DNA of 64,000 nt from UKL13-2 sp038321965 (GCA_038321965.1 JBBQFL010000020.1:9803-73802); one strand, 5' to 3'. Numbered from the stretch's first letter, positions 36,186 to 45,931 are shown. Numbers and translations: made by a program. Notes: generated by a model from the sequence alone, not told the origin.

Positions 36186-37880
36186 TTACTTCTTCTTGAT
36201 GGCGACGCGGCGCGGGTCTTTATGTATTACGTCGAAGTCAATGCCGAGACCACGTATTTTATCGACATCGCCGTGAGGAATGATAGCCATCGCCGGGCCG
36301 GGTGCGTTCCAGGCGGCGACAAAATCGCTGGTTTTGGGAATCCATTTCTGCGGCTCAAGCTTCTGGCCCATGTCAAATTCATCGACGTAGTCCACCAGCG
36401 TGATCGTGCGCTTAATGTAAAAAGGTAGCGACTGCTCGTAATTGCCGACCGAGTAAAAGCGGGTTTCGGGTGTCAGATATGGCTTGACGGCTTCTGCCAG
36501 TGCGTACGCAGATTGCAGTGGAGAAATCTTTTCGTAGCCGTGATCCACCAGTTTGATGGTGACGATGGTGCCAAGTGCCAGCGCGAGGATTCCCAGCCAT
36601 TTAAGCTGCTTTCGCAAAAACACAAATGATGCGATCGCGCCCACTCCCATTGCGGCGATGGCGGCAGCAGCCCACACGCTTGCATCCTGGTACAGCGGGC
36701 GGCTAAATTCGTCGCCGCGGGCAGCGAGGGCGACCGACGCCGCGTACGCGCCCGCCAGCGACAGCGGGAACACTGGCAGCACCAGCCAGGCAAGTCGCTT
36801 GGGGTCTGCGTCGCGGAGATAACTCGCCACTACGAGCGCCAGTACCGGAAACATCGGCAGGATGTAATGCGGCAGTTTTGAACCGGATTTACTGAAGAAC
36901 AGCAGGATAAATAAGCTATAGATAAGTACGAATTTGTTTGGGGAGAAGGTACGTGCCGTGGGTCCCTCAGCGCCGCCGCGAGCGCGACGGCGCCAGCCCG
37001 ACACGCACGCTGGCACTAGCACTACCGCCAATGGCAGGAATCCGGCAAACAATAGCGGAAAAAAGAACCACCACGGCTGTTCGCGTCGATGCACCGTGCT
37101 CAGAAAACGCTCGAAGTGTTCGTGAATAAAATGAAACTGTAGAAACTCTGGTTCGCGCATTGAAACAATCACAAACCAGGGTGCGGCAATCGCAAAAAAG
37201 ATGACAAGTCCACGCAGCCATTCGAGCTTGAGTAGCATTCGGAAGTCTCGCTGCACCAAGCAATAAAGAAAAACTGCCGCCGCAGGGAAGACAATGCCGA
37301 TTAGTGTTTTTGAAAGCACCGCCGCCGACATCGCTGCCCATGCTAACCATAGCCAGTGTCGGTGCGAAGGCGCGGCCGCCACATGCTGGGAGATCGCGAA
37401 AGCACACACCGCCAGCGTCAACCAGAACGTGAGGCCCATGTCGAGCGTGACGATGCCGGTCATTGCCATGAAAAATGGCGTACTCAGCATCACCGTCGCG
37501 GCGAGCAATCCGGTCTCCTCGTCGAATACGCGTTTGCCGGTATAGGCAATCAACAGGATGCAGCCGATGCCGCATAGCGCTGTGTATAGCCGCGCGGTGA
37601 ATTCGCTTTCGCCAAAGGCTTTGAACGCAATAGCTGTTGCCCAGTATTGCAATGGTGGTTTCTCGAAATACTTGAGCCCGTTCAGGCGCGGCGTGACGAA
37701 ATCTCCCGTTGCCGCCATTTCCCGTGATATTTCAGAGTAGCGGCCCTCGTCTGGATTGGCGAGGCGGCGATGCCCTAAATCACTGAGCGTGAGGACAATC
37801 GCCAGTAGCGCAAGCAGGATCAGCAGGGGGCGCGATATTTGTAAGGGCATTTGGCGAGTGGCCGTGGCGCTGGCGGACAC
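36186..37880 (-). CDS. arnT: Lipid A Ara4N transferase, ArnT-like (GT83)
   Basis: Polytopic inner-membrane glycosyltransferase of 564 aa, with about 12 helices and a C-terminal periplasmic domain. The first periplasmic loop has ANPDEGRYSEISREMAATGD and GLKYFEKPPLQYW, with the Asp-Glu and Lys-Pro-Pro residues conserved in ArnT and PMT-like enzymes. It moves Ara4N from undecaprenyl phosphate to lipid A, lowering negative charge and giving polymyxin resistance in relatives. It is the first gene of the arn block. Other GT83 members use different sugars, but the neighbours favour Ara4N. Confidence 0.9.
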   Translation of the reverse strand: MSASATATRQMPLQISRPLLILLALLAIVLTLSDLGHRRLANPDEGRYSEISREMAATGDFVTPRLNGLKYFEKPPLQYWATAIAFKAFGESEFTARLYTALCGIGCILLIAYTGKRVFDEETGLLAATVMLSTPFFMAMTGIVTLDMGLTFWLTLAVCAFAISQHVAAAPSHRHWLWLAWAAMSAAVLSKTLIGIVFPAAAVFLYCLVQRDFRMLLKLEWLRGLVIFFAIAAPWFVIVSMREPEFLQFHFIHEHFERFLSTVHRREQPWWFFFPLLFAGFLPLAVVLVPACVSGWRRRARGGAEGPTARTFSPNKFVLIYSLFILLFFSKSGSKLPHYILPMFPVLALVVASYLRDADPKRLAWLVLPVFPLSLAGAYAASVALAARGDEFSRPLYQDASVWAAAAIAAMGVGAIASFVFLRKQLKWLGILALALGTIVTIKLVDHGYEKISPLQSAYALAEAVKPYLTPETRFYSVGNYEQSLPFYIKRTITLVDYVDEFDMGQKLEPQKWIPKTSDFVAAWNAPGPAMAIIPHGDVDKIRGLGIDFDVIHKDPRRVAIKKK

Positions 37881-37936
37881 CAGCGTACGGAAAATGGGGT
37901 CGAGAAAGCGATGAAGCCGCAGTTGAAGGCGTGATT

Positions 37937-38488
37937 CTAACTCGACTTGAGCAACACAATGACCGCGCCAGCGCCGCCGTCAGCAGGGGCGGCGTCACAA
38001 AATGCCAGCACCTCATCGCGCTGTGAAAGCGATAGCCGCACTTTATTGCGAATGACGGCAACGTTGTTGGGCGAGCGCGTGCCCTTGCCGTGCACGATTC
38101 GCACGCAGCGGATACCAGTGTGGCGCGCCACGCCGAGAAAGCGTCCGAGTTCGGTCCGCGCACCATCCGTCGTGAGTCCGTGCAAGTCCAGAGACGCCTG
38201 TACCACCCACTGGCCGCGCCGCAGTTTGCGCAACACATCGGTCGGCAAGCCGGTACGTTTGAAGGTGATGAGGTCGCCGTTTTCGATGTCGGCGTCCCAG
38301 CCGGACGTGTCCTTCATCATCTCGACGGGAATCCCAAGATCGTCTTCGATGCGCTTGTATGGAATCGGCTTTGGACGTGCTTTCTGGAGGGCAGCGCGCG
38401 GGGTAACGTTTAGCGGAACGACGCCATCGTCGGCCATTTCGGCGCGGAACAATACTTCGTCATCACCCGGAATTTTGCCCGTAACCAT
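37937..38488 (-). CDS. Smr-domain protein
   Basis: 183 aa. The C-terminal half is an Smr (small MutS-related) domain with LDLHGLTTDGARTELGRFL and RIVHGKGTRSP, containing the LDxHG and HGxG nuclease motifs. Stand-alone Smr proteins are nicking endonucleases or RNA nucleases; SmrB of E. coli rescues collided ribosomes. The N-terminal part has the charged linker common to this group. The gene ends 56 bp before arnT and may share its transcript. Confidence 0.88.
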   Translation of the reverse strand: MVTGKIPGDDEVLFRAEMADDGVVPLNVTPRAALQKARPKPIPYKRIEDDLGIPVEMMKDTSGWDADIENGDLITFKRTGLPTDVLRKLRRGQWVVQASLDLHGLTTDGARTELGRFLGVARHTGIRCVRIVHGKGTRSPNNVAVIRNKVRLSLSQRDEVLAFCDAAPADGGAGAVIVLLKSS

Positions 38489-38670
38489 TAGTTTCGGTAG
38501 TCAATCACCAATATCGGCGAGCTTTTGCAAGGCAAATTGCCCCGAAGCGCTCACAGATAATAGAGTTTGGATAATTTATCCGGGCTAGGGCCATGAGACT
38601 ACCTTGACCGCGTGCTCCTCACTTTTGGGAACGGCGTCGCAAACAAAGATCATTCCAGAGCAGGCTTGTT

Positions 38671-38800
38671 CCTTCCCCCGCAATTGCGGGGGAAGGTTAG
38701 GATGGGGGCGTGCCATTTCGAGCGGTGCCTTACTGTATATGCATCGACCCCATCCCGACCTTCCCCTGTCCCCCGGGGAAGGAGGCGTGCGACGACGACG
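38671..38800. repeat. GC-rich palindromic intergenic repeat, copy 1
   Basis: Two hairpins, at 38671-38696 (CCTTCCCCCGCAATTGCGGG and its complement) and 38759-38782, are joined by a spacer whose edges, AGGATGGGGGCG and CGACCCCATCCCGACC, are themselves roughly complementary. The whole unit can fold as one long imperfect inverted repeat and is followed by GCGTGCGACGAC. Copies lie at 55852-55946 and 59841-59955. The flanking gap 38489-38880 holds nothing else I can support. Confidence 0.85.
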
Positions 38801-38880
38801 GGTGACTATGTTGACGCTGATGGAGTTCGTTGTCGCGATCATGAATAACACTTAATGCCATGCCATGACGGTTTGGAAGT

Positions 38881-39831
38881 CTAGGAAAGGCTTTCAAGGT
38901 ACTTGTCTGCATCCAGCGCCGCCATACAGCCGGTGCCGGCACTGGTGATCGCCTGCCGATAGACGTGATCCTGCACGTCGCCCGCCGCAAACACGCCCGG
39001 CACGGAAGTCGCCGTCGCGTTTCCTTTCAATCCACTTTGGGTGACGATATAGCCGTTGACCATTTCCAGTTGCCCCGCGAAGATCTCGGTATTGGGTTTA
39101 TGGCCGATGGCAATAAAGCAGCCGGTCAGTTTCAGATCGCGCGTTGCGCCATCCACGGTGGATTTTAGTCGCACGCCGGTGACGCCGGTGTTGTCGCCCA
39201 GCACTTCATCGAGCGCATGATTCCAGAGAATGGTCACCTTGCCTTCTTTTTCCTTGGCAAATAACCGGTCCTGAAGGATTTTTTCGGAGCGAAATTTATC
39301 GCGACGGTGCACCACCGTTACGTGACTGGCGATATTTGACAGGTAAAGCGCCTCTTCGACCGCGGTGTTGCCACCGCCGACCACGCAAACTTCCTGGCCT
39401 TTGTAGAAGAAACCGTCGCAAGTCGCACAACCGGAAACACCTTTGCCCATAAAGGCCTCTTCAGACGGCAGACCGAGATACTGCGCCGAGGCACCCGTGG
39501 CGATGACGAGGGCATCACAGGAATAGGTTGCCGAATCCCCAGTCAACAACAATGGTCTCTGCTTGAAGTCAACGGTGTGGATGTGATCGAAGATAATCTT
39601 TGTGTCGAAACGCTCGGCGTGCTCCAGAAATCGCGCCATCAAATCGGGCCCCTGAAGGCCTTCAATGTCGGCGGGCCAGTTTTCGACCTCGGTAGTCGTC
39701 ATTAGCTGGCCGCCCTGCGCCATCCCGGTAATGAGTACCGGCTTCAGGTTGGCGCGCGCCGCGTAGATGGCAGCGGTATAACCGGCCGGCCCGGAACCGA
39801 GAATGAGGAGGCGATGGTGTTGAATGGACAT
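38881..39831 (-). CDS. trxB: Thioredoxin reductase
   Basis: NADPH-dependent flavoenzyme reducing thioredoxin. 316 aa from MSIQHHRLLILGSGPAG; the upstream in-frame extension is not family sequence. FAD motif GSGPAGYTAAIYAA, redox pair Cys135/Cys138 in SGCATCDGFF, NADP motif VVGGGNTAVEEALYL and the C-terminal GVFAAGDVQDHVYRQAITSAG. It is divergent from the Crp-like gene with 228 bp between the starts. Confidence 0.96.
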   Translation of the reverse strand: MSIQHHRLLILGSGPAGYTAAIYAARANLKPVLITGMAQGGQLMTTTEVENWPADIEGLQGPDLMARFLEHAERFDTKIIFDHIHTVDFKQRPLLLTGDSATYSCDALVIATGASAQYLGLPSEEAFMGKGVSGCATCDGFFYKGQEVCVVGGGNTAVEEALYLSNIASHVTVVHRRDKFRSEKILQDRLFAKEKEGKVTILWNHALDEVLGDNTGVTGVRLKSTVDGATRDLKLTGCFIAIGHKPNTEIFAGQLEMVNGYIVTQSGLKGNATATSVPGVFAAGDVQDHVYRQAITSAGTGCMAALDADKYLESLS

Positions 39832-40059
39832 GCTTTTCTTTCTGGGAATGTGCTCAGTGATCGAATATTTTAACCGAGCGACCTGTTGACTCCTTAATGG
39901 TGTGGGAGAAGTCGGCAAATTCAATGGGCTCCAGATCGCCGAACAACACGAAGTACCAAGTCGCCTCTGCACACAATTGTGAGAAACTAGCGCAAACGCA
40001 AGTAAATATGCGCTTCACGGATCGTTGAAGAACGCGAAATAATGATGGCAGGAGGCACG

Positions 40060-40707
40060 ATGTTACGTTCGATACCACTGTTCAAAGACCTGACAGATTC
40101 TGATTTAGCCTTGATCGGTGACCTCGCGATCGAAAAGCCGGTACCGAAGGGGACCGTCATGTTCACCGAAGGGCAAGACGGCGATTCGCTCTACCTGATT
40201 GAAACTGGTCGCGTAAAAGTCTTCATCGGTGATGAGGATGGCCGCGAAATTATTCTCAAGATCCTTGGCCCGGGCGATTTTTTCGGTGAGATGGCGCTGA
40301 TCGACAAACAACCGCGTTCGGCTTCCGTGTCTACGCTTGAATCATCCACATTTCGAATTCTGTCGCATCAGGCGTTTGAAATCTGTATCGAAAAAGCGCC
40401 ACGAATCGCGGCACTCGTGATGCAGGCGCTGGCCAAACGCCTTCGCGATGCGGATCGAAAAATTTCCACGCTTGCGCTGATGGATGTTTACGGAAGGGTT
40501 GCCAATACCCTGCTTGAGCTGGCCATCGTCAACAACGGAAAGTTGGTGGTGGGAGAGAAACTCTCCCAGCAGGATATCGCCAATATGGTCGGTGCCTCGC
40601 GTGAGATGGTCAATCGCATCTTGAAGGACCTGTCCGAGCGTGGCTATATTTCGGTGGAATCCAAAACCATCACCATTCACGACCAGAAATTGCCGCCGTC
40701 GTTTTGA
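40060..40707 (+). CDS. Crp/Fnr-family transcriptional regulator
   Basis: 215 aa. N-terminal cyclic-nucleotide-binding-like domain (GDSLYLIETGRVKVF, GPGDFFGEMALIDKQPRSASV; Arg-Ser at the phosphate-binding loop as in cAMP receptors) and C-terminal winged helix with LSQQDIANMVGASREMVNRILKDL. There is no Fnr Cys cluster. The chosen ATG has AGGAGG four bases upstream; an ATG six codons earlier has none. Targets unknown. It lies upstream of ftsK with a 70-bp gap. Confidence 0.9.
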   Translation: MLRSIPLFKDLTDSDLALIGDLAIEKPVPKGTVMFTEGQDGDSLYLIETGRVKVFIGDEDGREIILKILGPGDFFGEMALIDKQPRSASVSTLESSTFRILSHQAFEICIEKAPRIAALVMQALAKRLRDADRKISTLALMDVYGRVANTLLELAIVNNGKLVVGEKLSQQDIANMVGASREMVNRILKDLSERGYISVESKTITIHDQKLPPSF

Positions 40708-40777
40708 CGTCATCGTTGCAGCGGTGCGCTGGTTTTGCAATGCCGGCGAGCTTGCCCAGCAGCTATAATTCTCCTCA

Positions 40778-43102
40778 ATGAGCGCCAGCGACCCGAACGA
40801 AATATTTGATTCCACTGAACCGCCGCCGCGTGCAGCGACCCCTCAATCCACGCGCCTCTCGCGCCTGATGCGGGAAGCCGGCTGGATCGTGTTTTTGGCG
40901 CTGGCAGTCTATCTGGTGCTGATTTTCGCCAGTCACCATGCGAGCGATCCTGGCTGGTTCAACACAGGCAAGGAAGGCCCAGTGCTGAATAAAGGCGGCA
41001 CGATGGGTGCAACGATTTCGCAATTCGCGTTTGGTGTATTCGGCCTTTCGGCATGGTGGTTTGTGCTGCTCGCGGCATGGGCGGTGATGCGCCTATTTCG
41101 CCGCGTTGAAATTTGGAGCATGTTCGACCACCGAAATCTTGTCATTGCCCTGTGCGGATTCCTGATTCTTTTGGTCGCGTCAAGCACACTCGAATCACTA
41201 AGACTGTATTCGCTTGTTACCAACTTGCCCCACGATGCAGGCGGTGTGATCGGCAGCCTTCTTGCCGGTCCGGTGGAGACCGGACTGGGGTTCCTCGGCA
41301 GTACCGTGCTGCTGCTCGCCATTTGCGCGGGCGCGCTGAGCATTTTCAGCGGACTTTCCTGGATCAAGCTCGCCGAAAAAATCGGCACCGGTGTCGAATG
41401 GCTGTTTCTGGCATCCAAGGCGAAACTCGAAGCGCGGCGCGACCGGGAAGTTGGCGACCAGGCCGTCGTCGAGCGAGAGGAAAAAGTGGTGGAGATGAAG
41501 CGCATGATTGAAGATCATCCGCCAATACGGATCGAGCCGACGGTCACTGAAATCCCGCAATCTGACCGGATGAGAAAAGAGAAGCAGGCCCCGCTGTTTT
41601 CAGATCTGCCGGATTCACCGTTGCCACCGATTGCGCTGCTGGATCCGCCCGAGGCAAGCATTGAACGGCCGACCAACGAAACCCTTGAATTTACGTCGCG
41701 ATTGATTGAACGCAAATTGATGGATTTCAATGTGCTCGCCAAAGTCGTTGCCGCACATCCTGGCCCCGTCATCACCCGGTACGAAATCGAGCCCGCCGTT
41801 GGTGTCAAGGGATCGCAGATCGTAAATCTTTCGAGAGACCTTGCACGCGCACTGTCGGTGATATCGATTCGCGTTGTCGAAACAATTCCCGGTACTTCGC
41901 ATATGGGCTTGGAGATTCCAAACCCGAAACGGGAAATTGTGCGGCTCTCCGAAATCCTCGGCTCGGCCGTCTATGGCGACATGGCATCAAAACTCGCCAT
42001 TGCCATGGGCAAAGATATCGCCGGCCGTCCGGTCGTTACCGACCTTGCGAAGATGCCCCACGTGCTGGTGGCCGGCACCACCGGATCGGGCAAGTCGGTC
42101 GCGATCAATGCGATGATTCTGTCGCTGCTTTACAAAGCGACAGCCAATGAGGTGCGCCTGATCCTGATCGACCCGAAGATGCTGGAGCTGTCCGTATACG
42201 AGAGCATTCCGCATTTGCTGGCGCCCGTGGTGACCGACATGAAACATGCCGCCTATGCTCTCAACTGGTGTGTAGCCGAGATGGATAGACGCTACAAGCT
42301 GATGAGCGCCGTCGGTGTGCGCAATCTTGCTGGCTACAACGCCAAGATACGCGAGGCCAAAGAAAAGGGCGCACCGCTGCCTCATCCGTTTTCGTTGACG
42401 CCCGACGCGCCTGAGCCACTGGAAGCGTTACCGCTGATCGTCGTGGTGATCGACGAGTTGGCCGACATGATGATGGTCGTGGGCAAGAAGGTCGAAGAAC
42501 TGATTGCACGTCTCGCGCAAAAGGCGCGTGCCTCGGGTATTCACCTTGTCCTCGCCACCCAGCGTCCGAGCGTTGATGTGATTACCGGTCTCATCAAGGC
42601 AAATGTGCCGACACGCGTGGCATTCCAGGTTTCCTCGAAAATTGATTCACGTACCATCCTCGATCAGCAGGGCGCGGAAGCATTGCTCGGGCAAGGCGAT
42701 ATGCTTTATCTGCCGCCGGGCTCGGGCATGCCGCAGCGGGTGCATGGCGCGTTTGTCGGCGATGCCGAAGTCCATCGTGTCGTTGAATACCTGAAACGGC
42801 AGGGCGAGCCGCAGTACATCGAAGGTATCCTGGATGCGCCTGAGGAAACCATGTTGGAGAACCTCGGCGGCACCGGTAATGGCGGCGCTGGCGGCGAGCA
42901 GGACACGCTATATGATCAGGCAGTGCAGGTAGTGCTGCAAAACAAACGTGCGTCGATTTCGCTGGTGCAACGGCACTTGCGTATTGGTTATAACCGTGCC
43001 GCGCGACTGCTGGAGGACATGGAGAAGGCCGGGCTGGTATCGAGCATGCAGTCCAACGGCAATCGCGAAATCATCGCGCCGAACAGAGATATTGAGAGCT
43101 AG
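40778..43102 (+). CDS. ftsK: DNA translocase FtsK
   Basis: Septal DNA pump that clears and resolves the chromosome dimer at division. 774 aa. About four N-terminal transmembrane helices (about residues 36-195), a short linker, a RecA-type motor with Walker A AGTTGSGKS near 431-439 and Walker B LIVVVIDELADMMM, then the C-terminal winged-helix gamma domain (QNKRASISLVQRHLRIGYNRAARLLEDME) that reads KOPS sites. A TATAAT sits nine bases before the ATG, but no matching -35 is visible. lolA follows without spacing. Confidence 0.96.
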   Translation: MSASDPNEIFDSTEPPPRAATPQSTRLSRLMREAGWIVFLALAVYLVLIFASHHASDPGWFNTGKEGPVLNKGGTMGATISQFAFGVFGLSAWWFVLLAAWAVMRLFRRVEIWSMFDHRNLVIALCGFLILLVASSTLESLRLYSLVTNLPHDAGGVIGSLLAGPVETGLGFLGSTVLLLAICAGALSIFSGLSWIKLAEKIGTGVEWLFLASKAKLEARRDREVGDQAVVEREEKVVEMKRMIEDHPPIRIEPTVTEIPQSDRMRKEKQAPLFSDLPDSPLPPIALLDPPEASIERPTNETLEFTSRLIERKLMDFNVLAKVVAAHPGPVITRYEIEPAVGVKGSQIVNLSRDLARALSVISIRVVETIPGTSHMGLEIPNPKREIVRLSEILGSAVYGDMASKLAIAMGKDIAGRPVVTDLAKMPHVLVAGTTGSGKSVAINAMILSLLYKATANEVRLILIDPKMLELSVYESIPHLLAPVVTDMKHAAYALNWCVAEMDRRYKLMSAVGVRNLAGYNAKIREAKEKGAPLPHPFSLTPDAPEPLEALPLIVVVIDELADMMMVVGKKVEELIARLAQKARASGIHLVLATQRPSVDVITGLIKANVPTRVAFQVSSKIDSRTILDQQGAEALLGQGDMLYLPPGSGMPQRVHGAFVGDAEVHRVVEYLKRQGEPQYIEGILDAPEETMLENLGGTGNGGAGGEQDTLYDQAVQVVLQNKRASISLVQRHLRIGYNRAARLLEDMEKAGLVSSMQSNGNREIIAPNRDIES

Positions 43103-43735
43103 ATGCGAAACTATATGCGTTATATTGCCGTGTTTTTGTTCACGACTGCGTTCGTCATCGCCAATGGGGGCACTGCGCGTGCCGGTGCGATCAGTGACTT
43201 TCAGTTGTTCACCTCATCCACACAATCTGCGCGCGCTGCCTTCGAGCAACTGGTGTTCGACGCCAAAGGCAAGCAGATTCAACGCAACACGGGCACGCTT
43301 ACCTTCGTGCGGCCGGGAAAGTTCCGCTTTCAGTACGAGAAACCCGCACAGGTCATCGTCGGCGACGGAAAAAGGGTCTCGTTTTTTGACCAGGACCTGA
43401 ATCAGGTCACCGTCAAGAAATTTGAGCAGGCATTTTCAAGCACGCCCGCTGCGTTGTTGGCTGGAAAAGGCGATATCGACAATGCCTTTACGCTCGTTGC
43501 GTCTGGCGAATCGGAAAAACTGAGTTGGCTGGATGCGGTGCCGCGTCAGAAAGACGCAGGAATCGATAAATTCCGGTTGGGCTTTTCCAACGGACAGCTC
43601 GCTGCGATGGAATTAAACGACACGTTCGGCAATCGCACCCGCCTGAATTTCTCGAAGTTTGAACGCAACCCGAAAATCGATGCGAAGGAATTCGTTTTCC
43701 TGCCACCCAAGGGCGCCGACATCATCGGCGAATAA
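43103..43735 (+). CDS. lolA: Outer-membrane lipoprotein carrier protein LolA
   Basis: Periplasmic chaperone that moves lipoproteins from LolCDE to LolB. 210 aa, with a signal peptide (YIAVFLFTTAFVIANGG, cleavage after ARA). Family features: GTLTFVRPGKFRFQYEKP, DGKRVSFFDQDLNQVTVK and the C-terminal KEFVFLPPKGADII. Its ATG directly follows the ftsK stop codon. The ftsK-lolA pair is conserved in proteobacteria. Confidence 0.95.
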   Translation: MRNYMRYIAVFLFTTAFVIANGGTARAGAISDFQLFTSSTQSARAAFEQLVFDAKGKQIQRNTGTLTFVRPGKFRFQYEKPAQVIVGDGKRVSFFDQDLNQVTVKKFEQAFSSTPAALLAGKGDIDNAFTLVASGESEKLSWLDAVPRQKDAGIDKFRLGFSNGQLAAMELNDTFGNRTRLNFSKFERNPKIDAKEFVFLPPKGADIIGE

Positions 43736-43976
43736 TCATCCTAGAATCCTCAGTTGACCGCTTATCTGAACCAATAGTTACTTGATATGTTTGAGGATTA
43801 CCGCGTTCTGGCCGTTCACCATTTGGGTGACAACGCTACGGGTGCGATTGCACGCTTTTGCAGCTCCATGGCAGCGTTGTTCCTCCTAGCAGGGTGAAGC
43901 CTGCTTCGTCGTCACGTCTTGCCAGAAAGCCGCAAAAACGCACACTCACACCCGTCCAACCGAGGATTCTAGGATC

Positions 43977-45083
43977 ATGAAAACCAAAGCTGCAATCGCC
44001 TGGAAAGCAGGCGCGCCATTGACCATCGAAGAGGTCGATCTGCAAGGGCCGCAAGTTGGGGAAGTTCTGGTCGAAATCAAGGCGACAGGCATTTGCCACA
44101 CCGACTACTACACCTTGTCTGGCGCTGATCCCGAAGGCATTTTCCCGTCGATCTTGGGACATGAGGGTGCAGGCATAGTCGTGGATACCGGCGCTGGCGT
44201 GAGCAGCCTGAAAAAGGGCGATCACGTCATTCCGCTCTACACACCGGAATGCCGCCAATGCAAATTCTGCCTGTCGCGCAAGACCAATCTTTGTCAATCG
44301 ATCCGCGCCACCCAGGGCAAGGGACTAATGCCAGATGCCACCAGCCGGTTTTCGATCGATGGCAAGCCAATCTTTCACTACATGGGAACGTCCACGTTTT
44401 CGAACTACGTCGTCGTGCCGGAAATTGCGCTGGCCAAGATTCGTGAAGACGCGCCATTTGACAAGGTCTGCTACATCGGCTGCGGCGTAACCACCGGCAT
44501 CGGCGCGGTGATTTTCTCGGCCAAAGTGGAAGCCGGGGCGAACGTGGTCGTTTTCGGGCTAGGCGGCATCGGGCTCAACGTGATTCAAGGCGCCAAAATG
44601 GTTGGTGCCGACAAGATCATCGGCATCGATTTGAACCCGGCCCGCGAATCGCTGGCGCGTAAATTCGGCATGACCCATTTCATCAATCCAAAAAACGTCG
44701 AGAACGTCGTCGACGCCATCGTGCAACTCACCGACGGCGGTGCCGACTACAGTTTTGAATGCATCGGCAACACCAAGACCATGCGCCAAGCCCTTGAATG
44801 CTGCCACAAAGGGTGGGGTCGCTCGCTCATCATCGGCGTCGCAGAAGCCGGCGCAGAAATCAGTACGCGCCCATTCCAACTCGTGACTGGTCGCAAATGG
44901 GAAGGCTCGGCATTCGGCGGCGCGCGTGGCCGGACAGACGTGCCGAAGATCGTTGACTGGTACATGGAAGGCAAGATCAATATCGACGACTTGATCACCC
45001 ATACGCTGCCGCTTGAAAAGATCAACGACGGTTTCGCGCTGATGAAAAGCGGTGAATCGATCCGTTCGGTGGTTATCTACTGA
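43977..45083 (+). CDS. frmA: S-(hydroxymethyl)glutathione dehydrogenase (class III alcohol dehydrogenase)
   Basis: Oxidises the formaldehyde-glutathione adduct to S-formylglutathione with NAD. 368 aa. Catalytic zinc ligands are in ATGICHTDYYTLSG, GHEGAG and the later Cys; the four structural-zinc Cys lie in PECRQCKFCLSRKTNLC. NAD motif FGLGGIGLNVIQGAK. The gene overlaps the hydrolase by one base (TGATG). A short hairpin (AGCAGG-N6-CCTGCT, 43888-43905) lies in the 241-bp upstream gap; I see no adjacent frmR repressor. Confidence 0.95.
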   Translation: MKTKAAIAWKAGAPLTIEEVDLQGPQVGEVLVEIKATGICHTDYYTLSGADPEGIFPSILGHEGAGIVVDTGAGVSSLKKGDHVIPLYTPECRQCKFCLSRKTNLCQSIRATQGKGLMPDATSRFSIDGKPIFHYMGTSTFSNYVVVPEIALAKIREDAPFDKVCYIGCGVTTGIGAVIFSAKVEAGANVVVFGLGGIGLNVIQGAKMVGADKIIGIDLNPARESLARKFGMTHFINPKNVENVVDAIVQLTDGGADYSFECIGNTKTMRQALECCHKGWGRSLIIGVAEAGAEISTRPFQLVTGRKWEGSAFGGARGRTDVPKIVDWYMEGKINIDDLITHTLPLEKINDGFALMKSGESIRSVVIY

Positions 45084-45931
45084 TGTTGGAAGTCATTGGC
45101 GAGCACGCCTGTTTTGGTGGTGTACAAGGCTTTTACTCGCACGCCGCGGATTGCATCGGCTTGCCGATGCGTTTTTCGGTTTACCAGCCGCCGCAAGCCA
45201 AGCACGGACGCGTGCCGGTATTGTTTTTTCTGGCGGGACTAACCGCTACCGAAGAGACGTTCATGATCAAGGCCGGCGCGCAGCAGTTCGCCGCACATTT
45301 TGGACTGATGTTGGTGGCACCCGATACCAGCCCGCGCAATACTGGAATCACAGGCGCGACCGACGATTGGGCCTTCGGTGAAGGCGCCGGGTTTTACCTC
45401 GATGCCACCGAAACGCCATGGAACAAACATTTCCAAATGGAGACCTGGATCGTCAAGGAGTTACGCGGCCTGATTTTGGATAAATTCCCGGCGCAGTCCG
45501 ATCAAATCGGTATTTTTGGCCATTCGATGGGCGGCCATGGCGCATTGACGCTGGCGCTGCGCCACCCGGATATTTACCGTTCGGTTTCTGCGTTCGCCCC
45601 AGTCTGCGCGCCCATGCAATGCGCCTGGGGTGAAAACGCTTTTAGCAAATACTTGGGAGCGGACAGACTATCTTGGAACGCCCATGACGCCAGCGAATTG
45701 ATGCGTCATGCTAGCGTGAGGTTCCCGCAAGGCATCCTCATCGATCAGGGATTGAGCGATAAATTTCTTGGCCAACAGCAGTTAAAGCCGGACGTGTTCG
45801 AAGCAGCGTGCAAGGTGGCGGGCCAGCCGCTGACGCTACGCCACCATGCGGGCTATGACCACAGCTACTATTTCATCTCGACCTTCTTGGCCGATCATCT
45901 GGCGTTTCACAGCAAAAATCTCGCGGTGTAG
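45083..45931 (+). CDS. fghA: S-formylglutathione hydrolase
   Basis: Esterase-D-type alpha/beta hydrolase, 282 aa, releasing formate and glutathione from S-formylglutathione. The nucleophile is in GIFGHSMGGHGALTLALRHP; the charge relay is completed by Asp in DQGLSDKFL and His in HHAGYDHSYYF. Translationally coupled to frmA (TGATG), the usual two-gene formaldehyde detoxification unit. Confidence 0.95.
   Translation: MLEVIGEHACFGGVQGFYSHAADCIGLPMRFSVYQPPQAKHGRVPVLFFLAGLTATEETFMIKAGAQQFAAHFGLMLVAPDTSPRNTGITGATDDWAFGEGAGFYLDATETPWNKHFQMETWIVKELRGLILDKFPAQSDQIGIFGHSMGGHGALTLALRHPDIYRSVSAFAPVCAPMQCAWGENAFSKYLGADRLSWNAHDASELMRHASVRFPQGILIDQGLSDKFLGQQQLKPDVFEAACKVAGQPLTLRHHAGYDHSYYFISTFLADHLAFHSKNLAV

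Noticed and set aside
36967..37575. 202-codon frame on the minus strand within arnT
   Set aside because: Out-of-frame shadow of the ArnT gene; the ArnT frame has family motifs throughout.
40733..40778. TATAAT just before ftsK as a promoter
   Set aside because: The nearest TTGCAA is 23 bp away, too far, and the hexamer is only nine bases from the start codon.
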